A stretch of DNA of 64,000 bases, from contig NZ_CP089468.1 of assembly GCF_021233435.1 (NCBI RefSeq), positions 1,302,001 through 1,366,000 on the forward strand. Reading direction: 5' to 3'. A model generated the notes under the pieces. It saw only the letters and a program-made list of their open reading frames with translations, was not told the origin of the DNA and did not search any database. This stretch comes from Halobacterium noricense (GTDB lineage Archaea > Halobacteriota > Halobacteria > Halobacteriales > Halobacteriaceae). A program made the position numbers and the translations under genes. Positions 43,817-52,967 of the stretch are shown piece after piece (position 1 is the stretch's first letter; the number at the start of each line of letters is the position of its first letter).

Positions 43817-44614
43817 TCACTCTCGGTACTCGTCGAGGACGGCGTCGGGCGCGTCCGCGAGCCCAGCGAGCGCGTCCGTCTCGACGTGGTGGAGGTCGCC
43901 CGGAATCACGAGCAGGTGCAGGGGCTCGCCGAAGTCCATCTCAGCGAGCGCGCCGAGGCGGTCAGCGCGCACGGTTGCGTCGGGGGCGCCGGCGCGGGCG
44001 ACGACGACGCCGAGCGCGTCCGGATTCCAGTTGTCTGCGAGCAGGCCTGCGGCGTGGCTCGCTGTCATGTACTCGTCGCCCTCGACGCGCGGGTGGTCGA
44101 CCTTGATGTCCAGATAACAGAGCGTGTGGAGGCCGCGCTCGCGGTTCGCCTCGATGGTGTCGACGACCGAACTCGGTACGCCGTCGGCGCCGTGCGCCCA
44201 CTCGAAGGGAAGCGTGGTCGCCTTCCCGAAGCGGTAGTTCTGGAGGCCCGTGAGACTCGACGCTGCGGACTCCGCGGTGGGGGCGTGAATCACGCGCGTG
44301 TCGATGCCGCGCTTCTCGGCGCGCAGCCGGAGGTCGACGTGCGTTGTGGAAATCATCGTGTCCCCGGCCGTGAGGAAGACACAATCGCCGGATTCGGCGG
44401 CCGAAAGAATCGGCTCGGGGTCCTGTTCGACGCCCGCGCGGTCCCGCACCTCGATGTCGGTGTTGTGGTAGGCTTCGAGGTCAGCGACGTCCGCGCCGAC
44501 GAGTTTGCTGGTGTAGAACTCCGCGAACGCGCGGTCGGAAGCCGCGATGGCGTCGGCGCCAGCGACCGTGACCGAGCGCTCGTCGTAGAGGCCGAGCCCG
44601 ACGAACGTGAGCAT
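43817..44614 (-). CDS. dphB: Diphthine synthase Dph5
   Basis: Dph5 methylates the modified His of elongation factor aEF-2 on the way to diphthamide. The protein begins MLTFVGLGLYDERSVTV and shows FLTAGDTMISTTHVDLRL, the SAM-binding GDTM loop of the tetrapyrrole-methylase fold, and RFGKATTLPFEW. ATG 44614 is preferred to a GTG-like start two codons upstream. At 265 residues it is normal. Confidence 0.93.
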   Translation of the reverse strand: MLTFVGLGLYDERSVTVAGADAIAASDRAFAEFYTSKLVGADVADLEAYHNTDIEVRDRAGVEQDPEPILSAAESGDCVFLTAGDTMISTTHVDLRLRAEKRGIDTRVIHAPTAESAASSLTGLQNYRFGKATTLPFEWAHGADGVPSSVVDTIEANRERGLHTLCYLDIKVDHPRVEGDEYMTASHAAGLLADNWNPDALGVVVARAGAPDATVRADRLGALAEMDFGEPLHLLVIPGDLHHVETDALAGLADAPDAVLDEYRE

Positions 44615-44696
44615 ACCCACGGTAGCGCGCGCGCCGCCCTATGGGTTTCGGGACGCAAGCGACACGAGTAAGGCCGCGCCCGCCTGACTCCCGGGC

Positions 44697-45680
44697 ATGT
44701 CAGTGCCGTGCGTCCGCGTCTCCACGGACGAGGGCGAAGCCACGCGCCGCCGGCTCGCCGAGGAAGACCTCCTCGTCGACGAGTACGCCATCACGGCCAG
44801 CGACGGCGACCTCTACATCCCCGTCAGCGACCCAGACGCAGTTCCAGAGGATCTCACGGTCGTGGAGTTCGACGCGCCCGAGCGCGAGACGCCGACGACG
44901 CCCGCCGAACTGCTCGGCTTCGAACCGACGTACGAGCGACTGGGCGACGTCGTCATCCTTGACGAGGATTCACCCGAACGCGCCCGCGAAATCGCCGAGG
45001 CGGTGATGGAGTCGGACGTCCGCGCGAAAACAGTCGTCAACCGCGCGTCCAAGGTGAAGGGCACCGAGCGCGTCCGCGACTGGGACGTCGTCGCCGGGGA
45101 CGACACCGAGACGGTGCACACGGAGTACGGCTGCGAGTTCGAACTCGACCTCGCGACGGTGTACTTCTCGCCACGGCTCGCGACCGAGCGCCACCGCGTC
45201 GTCGAACAAGTCGAGGCGGGCGAGCATGCCTTCGACATGTTCGCGGGTGTCGGCCCGTACGCCGTTCCGATGGCGAAGGAAGGCGCGGAGGTCGTCGCGA
45301 CGGACATCAACGAGGACGCCATCGAGTATCTCCGACGGAACGCCGAGCGCAACGACGTGAGCGAGCGCGTGACGGCCATCGCGGGGGACGTGCGCGAGAC
45401 CGCCGACGAGTACGAGAACTGGGCGGATCGCATCGTGATGAATCTCCCCCACACCGCCGACGAGTTCCTCGACACCGCCGTCGCGCTCGCTGGCGACGAC
45501 TGCGTAATTCACTTCTACGACTTCCAGCACGAGGACGACCGCTTCGGGCCCTGTGAAGCCGCCATCCGCGAGGCCGCCGAGCCCGAGTACGACGTCACAA
45601 TCGAGACTGAGCGCACCGTGCGGTCGTACGCGCCCCACGAGTTCAACGTCGTCGTGGACGCCCGACTGACGCGCCGGTGA
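44697..45680 (+). CDS. tRNA (guanine37-N1)-methyltransferase Trm5
   Basis: Trm5 methylates G37 in many tRNAs, protecting against frameshifting. The 327-residue protein has an N-terminal D1-like domain, the linker FSPRLATERHRV, and a Rossmann domain with FAGVGPYAVPMAK (SAM loop), VVATDINEDAIEYL and NLPHTADEFL, the variant of the NPPY-type catalytic motif used by this family. It is divergent from dph5. Confidence 0.92.
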   Translation: MSVPCVRVSTDEGEATRRRLAEEDLLVDEYAITASDGDLYIPVSDPDAVPEDLTVVEFDAPERETPTTPAELLGFEPTYERLGDVVILDEDSPERAREIAEAVMESDVRAKTVVNRASKVKGTERVRDWDVVAGDDTETVHTEYGCEFELDLATVYFSPRLATERHRVVEQVEAGEHAFDMFAGVGPYAVPMAKEGAEVVATDINEDAIEYLRRNAERNDVSERVTAIAGDVRETADEYENWADRIVMNLPHTADEFLDTAVALAGDDCVIHFYDFQHEDDRFGPCEAAIREAAEPEYDVTIETERTVRSYAPHEFNVVVDARLTRR

Positions 45681-45730
45681 TTCGCAAGGCTTATTTCTTG
45701 AATCCGGTTACGGAGAAGTGCACAGGTCGT

Positions 45731-45804
45731 GCCGGTATAGCTCAGACTGGTAGAGCGATTCCTTCGTAAGGAATAGGCCAAGGGTTCAAATCCCTTTACC
45801 GGCT
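45731..45804 (+). tRNA. tRNA-Thr (anticodon CGU)
   Basis: The cloverleaf is clear. The acceptor stem is GCCGGTA paired with TACCGGC, the D arm contains GCTCAGACTGGTAGAGC, and the anticodon stem ATTCC/GGAAT holds the loop TTCGTAA with anticodon CGT at 45765-45767. The T arm contains GGGTTCAAATCCC. No intron is present and CCA is not encoded. It reads ACG threonine codons. Confidence 0.96.
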
Positions 45805-45811
45805 CTACGTC

Positions 45812-45933
45812 GCAGGCTCGAAGCCTGCACCCACATTTTCCAAGTGCTAACGTCCGAGCGTTAGCGTCGTCCAACCGTGGCGGTCGTCGGACCGGAACCG
45901 GGATAGCGGCTGCACAACTATCGGAGAGTTGTG
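45812..45933. repeat. Three perfect hairpins downstream of tRNA-Thr
   Basis: Three 7-bp inverted repeats follow one another: GCAGGCT-CGA-AGCCTGC (45812-45828), GCTAACG-TCCGAG-CGTTAGC (45846-45865) and CACAACT-ATCGGAG-AGTTGTG (45913-45933). A T-rich CATTTTCC lies between the first two and may end tRNA transcription. The role of the other hairpins is unknown. Confidence 0.65.
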
Positions 45934-46016
45934 TACACGACCGTTTCCTGGGAAATCTCCGACTTGGCGACCGACTCACGTGGCCCACAGTTCGGCGACG
46001 TCTGGGGAGGCCACCA

Positions 46017-46421
46017 GTGAACAACAAGCGCCACCACGACGAGTATGGCGGCCGTAAGGCCCTCCAGGACGCCGGCTGGCAGGTCGAGAAGCGAGACGCC
46101 GTGGCGTTCAACTCCGGGAGTGAGACGGACAGACACCTCGTCGCGAAGACGCTGGTCGCGAAAGTGCTGCGGGACCGGGGCTACCGCATCGACACCGAGG
46201 TCGTCAAGGACGGCGTCGGGGAAATCGACGTCGTCGCGTACGGACTCGACGAGCCACCGTTCGCGGTCGAGGTCGAGACCAATCCCACGAAGGACGTCGT
46301 CTCGGATAAGATCAGTCGGTACTATCGCGGGGAGCCGTTCTGCGAGTGCTACGTGCTCGACGTCGACGAGCTGCCGGATTCGATTGCGGACGCTCGCGAG
46401 TGGGTGGAAGCCCAAATCTGA
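46017..46421 (+). CDS. Orphan PD-(D/E)XK nuclease-like protein
   Basis: This 134-residue protein has the pattern of a restriction-endonuclease-like core: HLVAKTLVAKVLRDRGYRIDTEV as a first helix and strand, then GEIDVVAYG with the Asp, then FAVEVETN as the E-x-E/K strand. The usual Lys is replaced by Thr or Asn, so catalysis is uncertain. It lies just behind tRNA-Thr, a position often used by integrating elements, but I see no integrase or attachment repeat. It could be an orphan viral or defence gene. Confidence 0.55.
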   Translation: MNNKRHHDEYGGRKALQDAGWQVEKRDAVAFNSGSETDRHLVAKTLVAKVLRDRGYRIDTEVVKDGVGEIDVVAYGLDEPPFAVEVETNPTKDVVSDKISRYYRGEPFCECYVLDVDELPDSIADAREWVEAQI

Positions 46422-46570
46422 GGGCCGATCCGCGGGATTTCACTGACCCGAGACTCACCTCGAACGCATCACTTCGGAAACTCCGCTCACCGTCGATGGC
46501 GTCAGAGAGGGCGAGCCGTGAACGGGACGCCGCCACCAGTCCCTAAGGCGTCGAGGCACGAGGTGCGTGC

Positions 46571-47290
46571 ATGTCCGTCGCTAGTCTCCTGCACTCGATA
46601 GAGGAAGCGCTCGCGCCGGCTCGTGAGGTCGTTCGGCCGGTCGTCTCGGACCACCGCGTCCTCGCCGCGTGGGCGGTGCTAGTCGCGGCGTCGGTTGGCG
46701 TGCTGTGGTGGGACCTGCGGCGGAACAACGAGGCGATACCGTCGCTGATGCGGGCAGTTTGGTCGCTCGTCGTGGTGTACTCGGGTCCGGCAGGACTGGC
46801 GCTGTACTGGTACGCGGGTCGAACGCAGATATCCCAGGATTCGCTGTGGCGCCGAGGCGTGCGCTCGACTGCACACTGTTACTCGGGATGTGGTGCCGGC
46901 GAAGTGACGGGGGTCGTCCTGCTGGTCGGCGTGCTCGCCATCGGGAACTCACTCGTAACCACGCTCGGGACGTTCGCGTTCGCGTACACGTTCGGGTACG
47001 CGTTGACCGTCGGGCCACTGCTCCAGGATGGCGAGACGCTCACCACCGCGCTCGCCGACGCGTTATACACGGAGACACCCTCGATTACCGTGATGGAAGT
47101 CACCGCCATCGGCACGGACCTCCTGTTGGCGGGTGGCGCGACCATCGGCGAACCGCTGTTCTGGGGTGCGCTCGCGTTCTCGCTATCCGTCGGCTTCGTG
47201 GCGGCATTCCCGGTGAACGTGGCGCTCCTCCGCGTCGGTGTCAAGGAAGGCATGGCGAACCCCGCGGAGCTAGCCGGATCGGGCGCGTGA
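46571..47290 (+). CDS. DUF4396 membrane protein
   Basis: The 239-residue protein has about six membrane helices. The central motif TAHCYSGCGAGEVTG is the signature of DUF4396, whose Cys-containing motif has been compared with copper-transporting ATPases. The later VMEVTAIGTDLL and the final conserved helix fit the family. Metal transport is a reasonable guess but unproven. It is convergent with the MOSC gene, with stops 3 bases apart. Confidence 0.85.
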   Translation: MSVASLLHSIEEALAPAREVVRPVVSDHRVLAAWAVLVAASVGVLWWDLRRNNEAIPSLMRAVWSLVVVYSGPAGLALYWYAGRTQISQDSLWRRGVRSTAHCYSGCGAGEVTGVVLLVGVLAIGNSLVTTLGTFAFAYTFGYALTVGPLLQDGETLTTALADALYTETPSITVMEVTAIGTDLLLAGGATIGEPLFWGALAFSLSVGFVAAFPVNVALLRVGVKEGMANPAELAGSGA

Positions 47291-47293
47291 GCG

Positions 47294-48061
47294 TCAGTCT
47301 TCCCGTACGTCGTCGCCGACGCGCAGCGTTTGCCCGCGACTCGGTTCGGGAATGTCCGCGATGAGCATGAGTGTGTAGAAGTGGTCGAAGGCGGCCTCGT
47401 CGGCGAAGTCGGGGAACGTCTCTTGTCGCCGCTGGACGAAGGTCTCCCGGAAGTCAGGCGTGCCCTCCCCCGTGTCCGGGTCGCGGGTCGGAACGACACA
47501 GCGGCCGCAGGGGGTGACCCCTTCGAAGCGCACGCCGCCGGCGTCGAAGCCGGGGGCGTCCTCGCCGACGAAGCGATCCTCCCAGAACGCGGGGACGTCG
47601 GCAATTTCGACGTTCGCGCGGAGCCGCCGACGCACGCTGTCGACGGTGAGGTCGTCGAACCACGACGCGACTTCCCGCAGTGTGGCGGTGCTAACGACCG
47701 ACGGCCCCATCTCGCGGCGGTCCACGTAGCCGAGACGGTCGTCGCGTTCGAGCGTGAGGTCCTCGTCGAAGAAGTCCGAGAACCACACCTCGGCCCGCTT
47801 GGGGGCGTCGTCGAGGTCGAATCGCTCGACTGCTCCGCTAGGGGTCTCGACGACGAACTCGTGGGTGTCGCGGTCGAAGTCCGTGTCGAGGTCATGTACC
47901 CGCGCGGTACGCTTCCCGTTGACGACGTCGCCGTCGCTGTCGAACAGTGCGTACGTGCGGTCGTCGGCGAGTGTGCCGCCCTCCGTGACATCGGCTGCTT
48001 CGACGTCGATGCCGTCCAGTCCCTTCACGGGGTAGACGCGCAATCGGTCGACTCGTGGCAT
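47294..48061 (-). CDS. MOSC domain protein
   Basis: The 255-residue protein has an N-terminal MOSC_N beta barrel (RVDRLRVYPVKGLDGIDVEAADV) and a C-terminal MOSC domain with the conserved Cys in GVTPCGRCVVPTRDP near residue 190. Eukaryotic relatives (mARC) use molybdopterin to reduce N-hydroxylated compounds; whether the archaeal protein does so is unknown. Length is slightly shorter than mARC. Confidence 0.9.
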   Translation of the reverse strand: MPRVDRLRVYPVKGLDGIDVEAADVTEGGTLADDRTYALFDSDGDVVNGKRTARVHDLDTDFDRDTHEFVVETPSGAVERFDLDDAPKRAEVWFSDFFDEDLTLERDDRLGYVDRREMGPSVVSTATLREVASWFDDLTVDSVRRRLRANVEIADVPAFWEDRFVGEDAPGFDAGGVRFEGVTPCGRCVVPTRDPDTGEGTPDFRETFVQRRQETFPDFADEAAFDHFYTLMLIADIPEPSRGQTLRVGDDVRED

Positions 48062-48281
48062 CGTCGGAACGGAGGGCAGGCCGACTCATAGGTGTTGGTC
48101 CGAACGGCTCCAGCCTGGCATGCCACCGAACGTACTGCTTCGCGTATGATTCCTGGACTAGTATGCGTAGAGAGGGGGACAGGAGCCTGGTAAGTCGCGT
48201 CTCGGTGGTGTGGGTTCAGGTGAGTATCCTGCCATTATATCCCTTAATTTATTATACTCCTCCGTCGTGGTTGCTCCCGGT

Positions 48282-49709
48282 ATGTCATCACGAGACACAG
48301 CATCGCAGTCGGGCGGCAACGCCTTCGAACGAATGGGCCACCGGCTCGCCGGCGTCGTCGAGCGCTGGATGCCGAGCCCGTTCCTGTTCGCAATCCTGCT
48401 GAGCTACGTCGTCTTCGTCGTCGGCATCGCCGTCGAGGGAACCGGCCCCGGTCAGATGGTCGGCTTCTGGTTCGACGGCTTCTGGGCGTTCCTGAGCTTC
48501 GCGATGCAGATGACGCTCATCCTCATGACCGGGTTCGTCATCGCGTACCACCCGCGCGTGAACGGTGTGCTCCAGAAGCTCACGGAGTTCCCGTCTTCGC
48601 CCGGGCAGGCCGTCGTGCTCGTCGGCGTGTTCTCGATGGCCATCGCGTGGGTACACTGGGGCTTCAGCCTCATCCTCGGCGCCATCTTCGCCCGCGAGAT
48701 GGGCAAGACTGCCCTCGAGAACGACATCGACGTCCACTACCCTCTGCTGGCGGTCGCGGGCTACATGGGCCTCGGGCTGACGTGGCACTGGGGGCTGTCC
48801 GGGTCGGCACCGCTCGCGCTCGCGACGCCCGGCAACGACTTCATCGAGGCCGGCGTCATCGACGGCGTCGTCCCGACCACGCAGACCATCTTCAGCTCGT
48901 ACGCACTCTCGCTGACCGTCCTCTCCATTCTGTTCGCGGCGGCGATGCTCTACCTGCTGTCGCCGTCGCCGAAGCGCGCCCGCCCCATCACGGACTACGT
49001 TGACGAGAGCGAATTGACCGACTCGGCGACTGAAGAACACGGCGAGTCCCCGGAACCTACTCCCGACGGCGGGACGGTGAGCCCCGCCGAGCGTATCGAC
49101 AACAGCCGACTTCTCGGCGCCATCATCGCACTGACCGGCGTCGCGTACGTCGCGTACCTGTTCGCGACCGACGGCCTCGACGCGCTCACGCTGAACGTCG
49201 TAAACTTCGGCTTCCTGTTCGCCGGTCTCGCCATCTACCAGCGCCCGTCGCTGTACCGCGAGCGGTTTGGGGAGGCCGCCGAGTCCGCGGCCGGCATCAT
49301 CCTGCTGTTCCCGTTCTTCGCGGGCATCCAAGGCATGATGAACGCCTCCGGGCTCTCTGAGACGTTCGCGCAGACGCTGCTGGACGTCTCCACGCAGGCG
49401 ACGTTCCCGGTCGTCGCGTGGCTCGTCGGCTCCGTCGTCAACCTCTTCGTTCCGTCCGGTGGCGGCGAGTGGATCGTCCTCGGCCCCTCGATTATCGCTG
49501 CGGCCCAGGACCTCGGCGTGCCTGTCGGGAAGGCCACTATCGCGTACGCCGTCGGTGACGCGCACACGAACCTCCTGAACCCGTTCTGGGCGCTCCCGCT
49601 GCTCGCCATCACGGGCGTCAAGGCCCGCGAGATGTTCGGGTACGCGGTCGCGATGCTGCTGTTGTTGGTTCCGTTCCTCGCCGTCGCGCTGTACGTGCTT
49701 CCCTACTGA
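48282..49709 (+). CDS. atoE: Short-chain fatty acid transporter AtoE
   Basis: The 475-residue protein belongs to the AtoE short-chain fatty acid transporter family (TIGR00366): PSPFLFAILLSYVVFVVG near the start, WVHWGFSLILGAIFAREMGK, and SVVNLFVPSGGGEWIVLGPSI near residue 390. About ten membrane helices. A Ser/Glu-rich cytoplasmic loop lies around residues 235-270. The ATG at 48282 follows an AT-rich promoter region (TTTATTATAC near 48248-48257). Its stop overlaps that of the convergent HTTM gene by 7 bases. Confidence 0.9.
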   Translation: MSSRDTASQSGGNAFERMGHRLAGVVERWMPSPFLFAILLSYVVFVVGIAVEGTGPGQMVGFWFDGFWAFLSFAMQMTLILMTGFVIAYHPRVNGVLQKLTEFPSSPGQAVVLVGVFSMAIAWVHWGFSLILGAIFAREMGKTALENDIDVHYPLLAVAGYMGLGLTWHWGLSGSAPLALATPGNDFIEAGVIDGVVPTTQTIFSSYALSLTVLSILFAAAMLYLLSPSPKRARPITDYVDESELTDSATEEHGESPEPTPDGGTVSPAERIDNSRLLGAIIALTGVAYVAYLFATDGLDALTLNVVNFGFLFAGLAIYQRPSLYRERFGEAAESAAGIILLFPFFAGIQGMMNASGLSETFAQTLLDVSTQATFPVVAWLVGSVVNLFVPSGGGEWIVLGPSIIAAAQDLGVPVGKATIAYAVGDAHTNLLNPFWALPLLAITGVKAREMFGYAVAMLLLLVPFLAVALYVLPY

Positions 49710-51166
49710 CTCGAACAATTTTTCGCCGCCAGTTCGACGCGCTCGGTCGGGTTCGGGCCGTCGAGACGCACCTGCTGTTCGACGACGAACACCGCCACGG
49801 ACGTGACTTCGACGTCGTGGCCGCCGTTCCACCGTGTACAGAGATAGTCGGCGAACCCGCCGGCGACCGCCGGGTCCGCGCCGCGCAGATTGGCGACGTA
49901 CTTGCGCCAGCGCGCACTCGGGTAGCTCCCGGCGACGTCGGGCGGTTCGTCCCACGACACCGCCTCGCCGTGGAACGCGTCCACGCTCCCCCCGGAGGCG
50001 AGTTGCCCGGGCGCGACGACCCAGTAGTCTGTGCTCGCGGGGACTGGGGCGAACATCGACCAGCGCGGCTCGGGCGACTCGGTCACGGGGCCGGCCGCGG
50101 TGGCGTCGACCACGCCGACAGACGCGGCGTTCCACACGAGCATGCCGGCGAGCAACACGACGAGCACGACCGGCACGACGCGGCGCGTCCAGCGCACTAC
50201 GGTGCTCGGCATCGCTGGCAGCGCGACGAGTGGGAGCGCTCCCTCGACGCGCCTCGCGTACCGTGAGGCGGGAAGCGAACGGAGGCCGGGCACGTGCTGC
50301 CAGCCGGGAATGCGGTCCCAGACGGCACCCGGGAGGAACGGGAGGAGTGCGGCAATCGAGACCAGCGGGAACAGCCCAAGTTGCATCGACGCGAGCATGC
50401 CGGCGTGCATCGCGACGAACAGCCCCGCGAACGCCGCGCGCAGACACCCGGTGAGCACGAGCAAGAGGACGGACGCGACCAGCATCGCGAGCCAGAGCCG
50501 GTCGAACGCGACGAGTAGCGCCGGGAAGTCGGCGAGCACGTCCCCGAGCAGAACGGTGAACATGTCGAGTTCAAGGACGTAGCGGATGGCGTCGCCGGCG
50601 AGCCAGCGCTCCCCGCGGAGCTTCAGCAGCGCGTTCGTGGAGTACACGACGACGACCTGCACGAGCACGCCAGCGGTCGCCACGCTCGCCACGCGGCGCG
50701 AGTCAGTCTCGCCGTCGCGAAGCGCGTCCACGGACCAGCGCTCGCCCAGCGGGAGGAAGACGCCCCAGAGGAACAGCATGCGGAGGAGGGTGTCCCCGCT
50801 GTTCAACACGAGCGGGTTGCGGTAGTGCAGCGACGCCAGCAGGACGCCGGTGACGACTGTCGCCAGCGTCGTCCGGTAGCCCGCGAGCATCGCCAGCGCG
50901 GCGAGCGCGGTCACGAGGAACAGCACTGCTTGCACCCACGCCGCTCCGGAGACGGCGTGTATCGACAGCCGGGAGATGGTGCCGTACTGCTCGAACAACA
51001 GCGACCGCGGAAGCAAGCCCGCGTCGGTGTAGAACGCGGTGAGGAAGCGTGCACGGAGGCAGAGGTCGACGAGCACGAGCGCTGCCAGCGACACGCGGAG
51101 CGCGGCGAGTGCGCGCGTGTCGACGCCGAACCGACGCGCGACGGCAGCGCGGAGACGTGCTGTCAC
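49703..51166 (-). CDS. HTTM domain membrane protein
   Basis: HTTM proteins are related to the vitamin K-dependent gamma-glutamyl carboxylase fold. This 487-residue member starts with GTG 51166 (VTARLRAAVARRFGVDTRALAALRV), followed by RARFLTAFYTDAGLLPR, LHYRNPLVLNSGDTLLRMLFLWGVFLPLG and about nine helices, then a soluble C-terminal domain of about 130 residues (EPRWSMFAPVPASTDYW). The enzyme activity in archaea is unknown. The open frame extends upstream but lacks family similarity there. Confidence 0.85.
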   Translation of the reverse strand: MTARLRAAVARRFGVDTRALAALRVSLAALVLVDLCLRARFLTAFYTDAGLLPRSLLFEQYGTISRLSIHAVSGAAWVQAVLFLVTALAALAMLAGYRTTLATVVTGVLLASLHYRNPLVLNSGDTLLRMLFLWGVFLPLGERWSVDALRDGETDSRRVASVATAGVLVQVVVVYSTNALLKLRGERWLAGDAIRYVLELDMFTVLLGDVLADFPALLVAFDRLWLAMLVASVLLLVLTGCLRAAFAGLFVAMHAGMLASMQLGLFPLVSIAALLPFLPGAVWDRIPGWQHVPGLRSLPASRYARRVEGALPLVALPAMPSTVVRWTRRVVPVVLVVLLAGMLVWNAASVGVVDATAAGPVTESPEPRWSMFAPVPASTDYWVVAPGQLASGGSVDAFHGEAVSWDEPPDVAGSYPSARWRKYVANLRGADPAVAGGFADYLCTRWNGGHDVEVTSVAVFVVEQQVRLDGPNPTERVELAAKNCSSQ

Positions 51167-51215
51167 GTTCGGGACTGCCGGCGCGCAGCGAATAAGCCTT
51201 CCGTGGCCGCGGGGG

Positions 51216-51761
51216 CTAGCTCGCGCACGACCAGAGGCCAGTTCCGTTTTCGCGCGCCTGCTGTTCGACGGCGGCGTAGTCGTCGCGTTGCGTGAAGTCG
51301 CTGTCGTAGAGCCGGGCGTAGCCGTTCGCGAGCAGCGCGCGGTTGAACGACTCATTCTCTACGATGACGTACGCGAGTAGTCTGTCGTAGCCGCCGCGGC
51401 GGTCGCTCTCCGCGTCGAATTCGACGGTCACGGATTCGCCGGCGAGCCGCTCGATGGCGTACTCGCTGGCGCGCTCGCCCCACGACCGCAGACACGACCG
51501 GCCGGCTTCCGTGTCCGGGACGCCCTCGAACTCGCCGGCGGAGATGTCCGCGTGGACTTCGGGCGTGTCAACGCCGAGCAGGCGGACGCGCTCCTCCGTG
51601 CCGTCCGCGAACAAAACATCCACCGTGTCGCCGTCCACGACGCCGATGACCGTGGCGTTCCGGCTCTCCGCGGACTGCTGGTCACCGGCGAGCGGGCCGA
51701 CGCAGCCAGCGCTGGCGAAGAGTGCGACCACAGCGAGCGCAGCGAGTGCGCGTCGATTCAC
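51216..51761 (-). CDS. Secreted thermonuclease-family lipoprotein
   Basis: The 181-residue protein starts with a lipoprotein signal (LAALAVVALFASAGC) and carries a staphylococcal-nuclease-like domain: VVDGDTVDV, RVRLLGVDTPEVH with catalytic Arg, RGGYDRLLAYV with the second catalytic region, and ANGYARLYDSDF. It probably degrades extracellular nucleic acids at the cell surface. The start codon is GTG. Confidence 0.9.
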   Translation of the reverse strand: MNRRALAALAVVALFASAGCVGPLAGDQQSAESRNATVIGVVDGDTVDVLFADGTEERVRLLGVDTPEVHADISAGEFEGVPDTEAGRSCLRSWGERASEYAIERLAGESVTVEFDAESDRRGGYDRLLAYVIVENESFNRALLANGYARLYDSDFTQRDDYAAVEQQARENGTGLWSCAS

Positions 51762-51829
51762 AGGTAGGGTTCTCGCCGACGTGTGTTAACGGCTACGTGC
51801 TCGCTCGAGAAGAGTGGACCAGCGTGGGG

Positions 51830-52954
51830 TTAGGAGGAACGCCGCGCGAGCAGCGCCGCGCCGAGGGCGGCGACGACTGCGGCAGGGATGCCGAAGCCGG
51901 GGATGGTCGTGCCCGTGGTCTCGGTCGTCGTCTGGGTGGCGGTCGCGGTCTCAGTTGCGGTGGGTTCCTGCGTGGTCGTGTTCGCTTCCGCGTACGCTTC
52001 GGGGTGGAACGCCTGCGCCATCTGCGTCATCGGTTCGACGACGCGGGGCGCAGGCTGGCTGATGTGGTTGGTGTTCACCACGACGATGTTGCCCTCCTCG
52101 AAGGCGGTCGTGTTCCGGAGGATGGAGTCCTCGGCGATGTACGACCGGCTGTCGTTGCCGAGTTGGCTGGGCTGCGCGCTCACGACGAGGAAGTCGGGGT
52201 CCTGTTCGACAACGAACTCCGCGGAGAGTTGCGGGTACGCGGTGGTGGCGTTCGCGTCAGCAGCGATGTTGTGGCCGCCCGCCCGCGAGATAATCTGGCC
52301 GATGAACGTGTTCGGGCCCGCGGTGTAGCGGTCGCCCATATCGTAGAAGACGCTCGGCTTCTCCTCGCCCTCGACGGCCGCTTCGACGGTCTCGACGCGA
52401 TCGCGCATCTCCGTGACAGTGGACTCGGCGCTGTCGCACTCGCCGGCGAGCTGGCCGATGGTCTCGGTCTTCCGGTAGATGTCCTCGATGGAGGACGCCG
52501 CGGCGAAGCGATAGACGGTGACGTTGGCGTCCCGGAGCTGGGCGACCGTCTCGTTGTTAATGGTGTTGGGCGCGAGCACGAGGTCGGGGTCAAGGCTGAT
52601 GACCTGCTCGACGTCCACGGAGGAAGGGGCGCCGGAGGTCACGACTTCCCGGTCTTCGGCGCCATCGAGGAAGCCGGCGAACTGCGAGACGCCGACGACT
52701 TTGTCGCTGGCACCGAGCTCCCACATGGTCTGGGCGGCGCTCGGGTTGAGCGTGACGACGCGCTCGGGCTCTTCCACGACAGTGACGTTGTGCCCGCTCG
52801 CGTCCTCCTTAGTGACCGGGAACGAGCAGTCAAGGTCCTGTGCGCTGGCGTTCGTGACGGCGTCACCAGCGGGCGCATCCGCAACGCCAGCGGCTGGCGC
52901 AACGGCGGACAACAGCAGTAGTACCACTCCAAATACGGTTGCAGCCTGATGCAT
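51830..52954 (-). CDS. btuF: Cobalamin ABC transporter substrate-binding protein BtuF, PGF-CTERM anchored
   Basis: This is the surface receptor for corrinoid uptake. Residues 1-25 are a signal peptide, followed by the class III binding-protein domain with ERVVTLNPSAAQTMWELGA and SLDPDLVLAPN. A long Thr-rich spacer precedes the C-terminal PGF-CTERM sorting signal (IPGFGIPAAVVAALGAALLARR), which archaeosortase A should cut to attach the protein to a membrane lipid. It is divergent from btuC. Confidence 0.9.
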   Translation of the reverse strand: MHQAATVFGVVLLLLSAVAPAAGVADAPAGDAVTNASAQDLDCSFPVTKEDASGHNVTVVEEPERVVTLNPSAAQTMWELGASDKVVGVSQFAGFLDGAEDREVVTSGAPSSVDVEQVISLDPDLVLAPNTINNETVAQLRDANVTVYRFAAASSIEDIYRKTETIGQLAGECDSAESTVTEMRDRVETVEAAVEGEEKPSVFYDMGDRYTAGPNTFIGQIISRAGGHNIAADANATTAYPQLSAEFVVEQDPDFLVVSAQPSQLGNDSRSYIAEDSILRNTTAFEEGNIVVVNTNHISQPAPRVVEPMTQMAQAFHPEAYAEANTTTQEPTATETATATQTTTETTGTTIPGFGIPAAVVAALGAALLARRSS

Positions 52955-52967
52955 GCGGGGAGGACAG

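Noticed and set aside
45781-46016. tRNA-Thr as the attachment site of an integrated element
   Set aside because: I found no second copy of the tRNA 3' end and no integrase nearby, so only the position is suggestive.
45515-46111. A minus-strand protein frame running across tRNA-Thr
   Set aside because: It contains a peptide typical of tRNA genes mistranslated as protein. The tRNA cloverleaf is perfect, so this is not a gene.
48288-50447. A 719-codon minus-strand frame opposite atoE
   Set aside because: Arg/Glu-rich shadow of the transporter gene; no motif, and atoE on the other strand is unmistakable.
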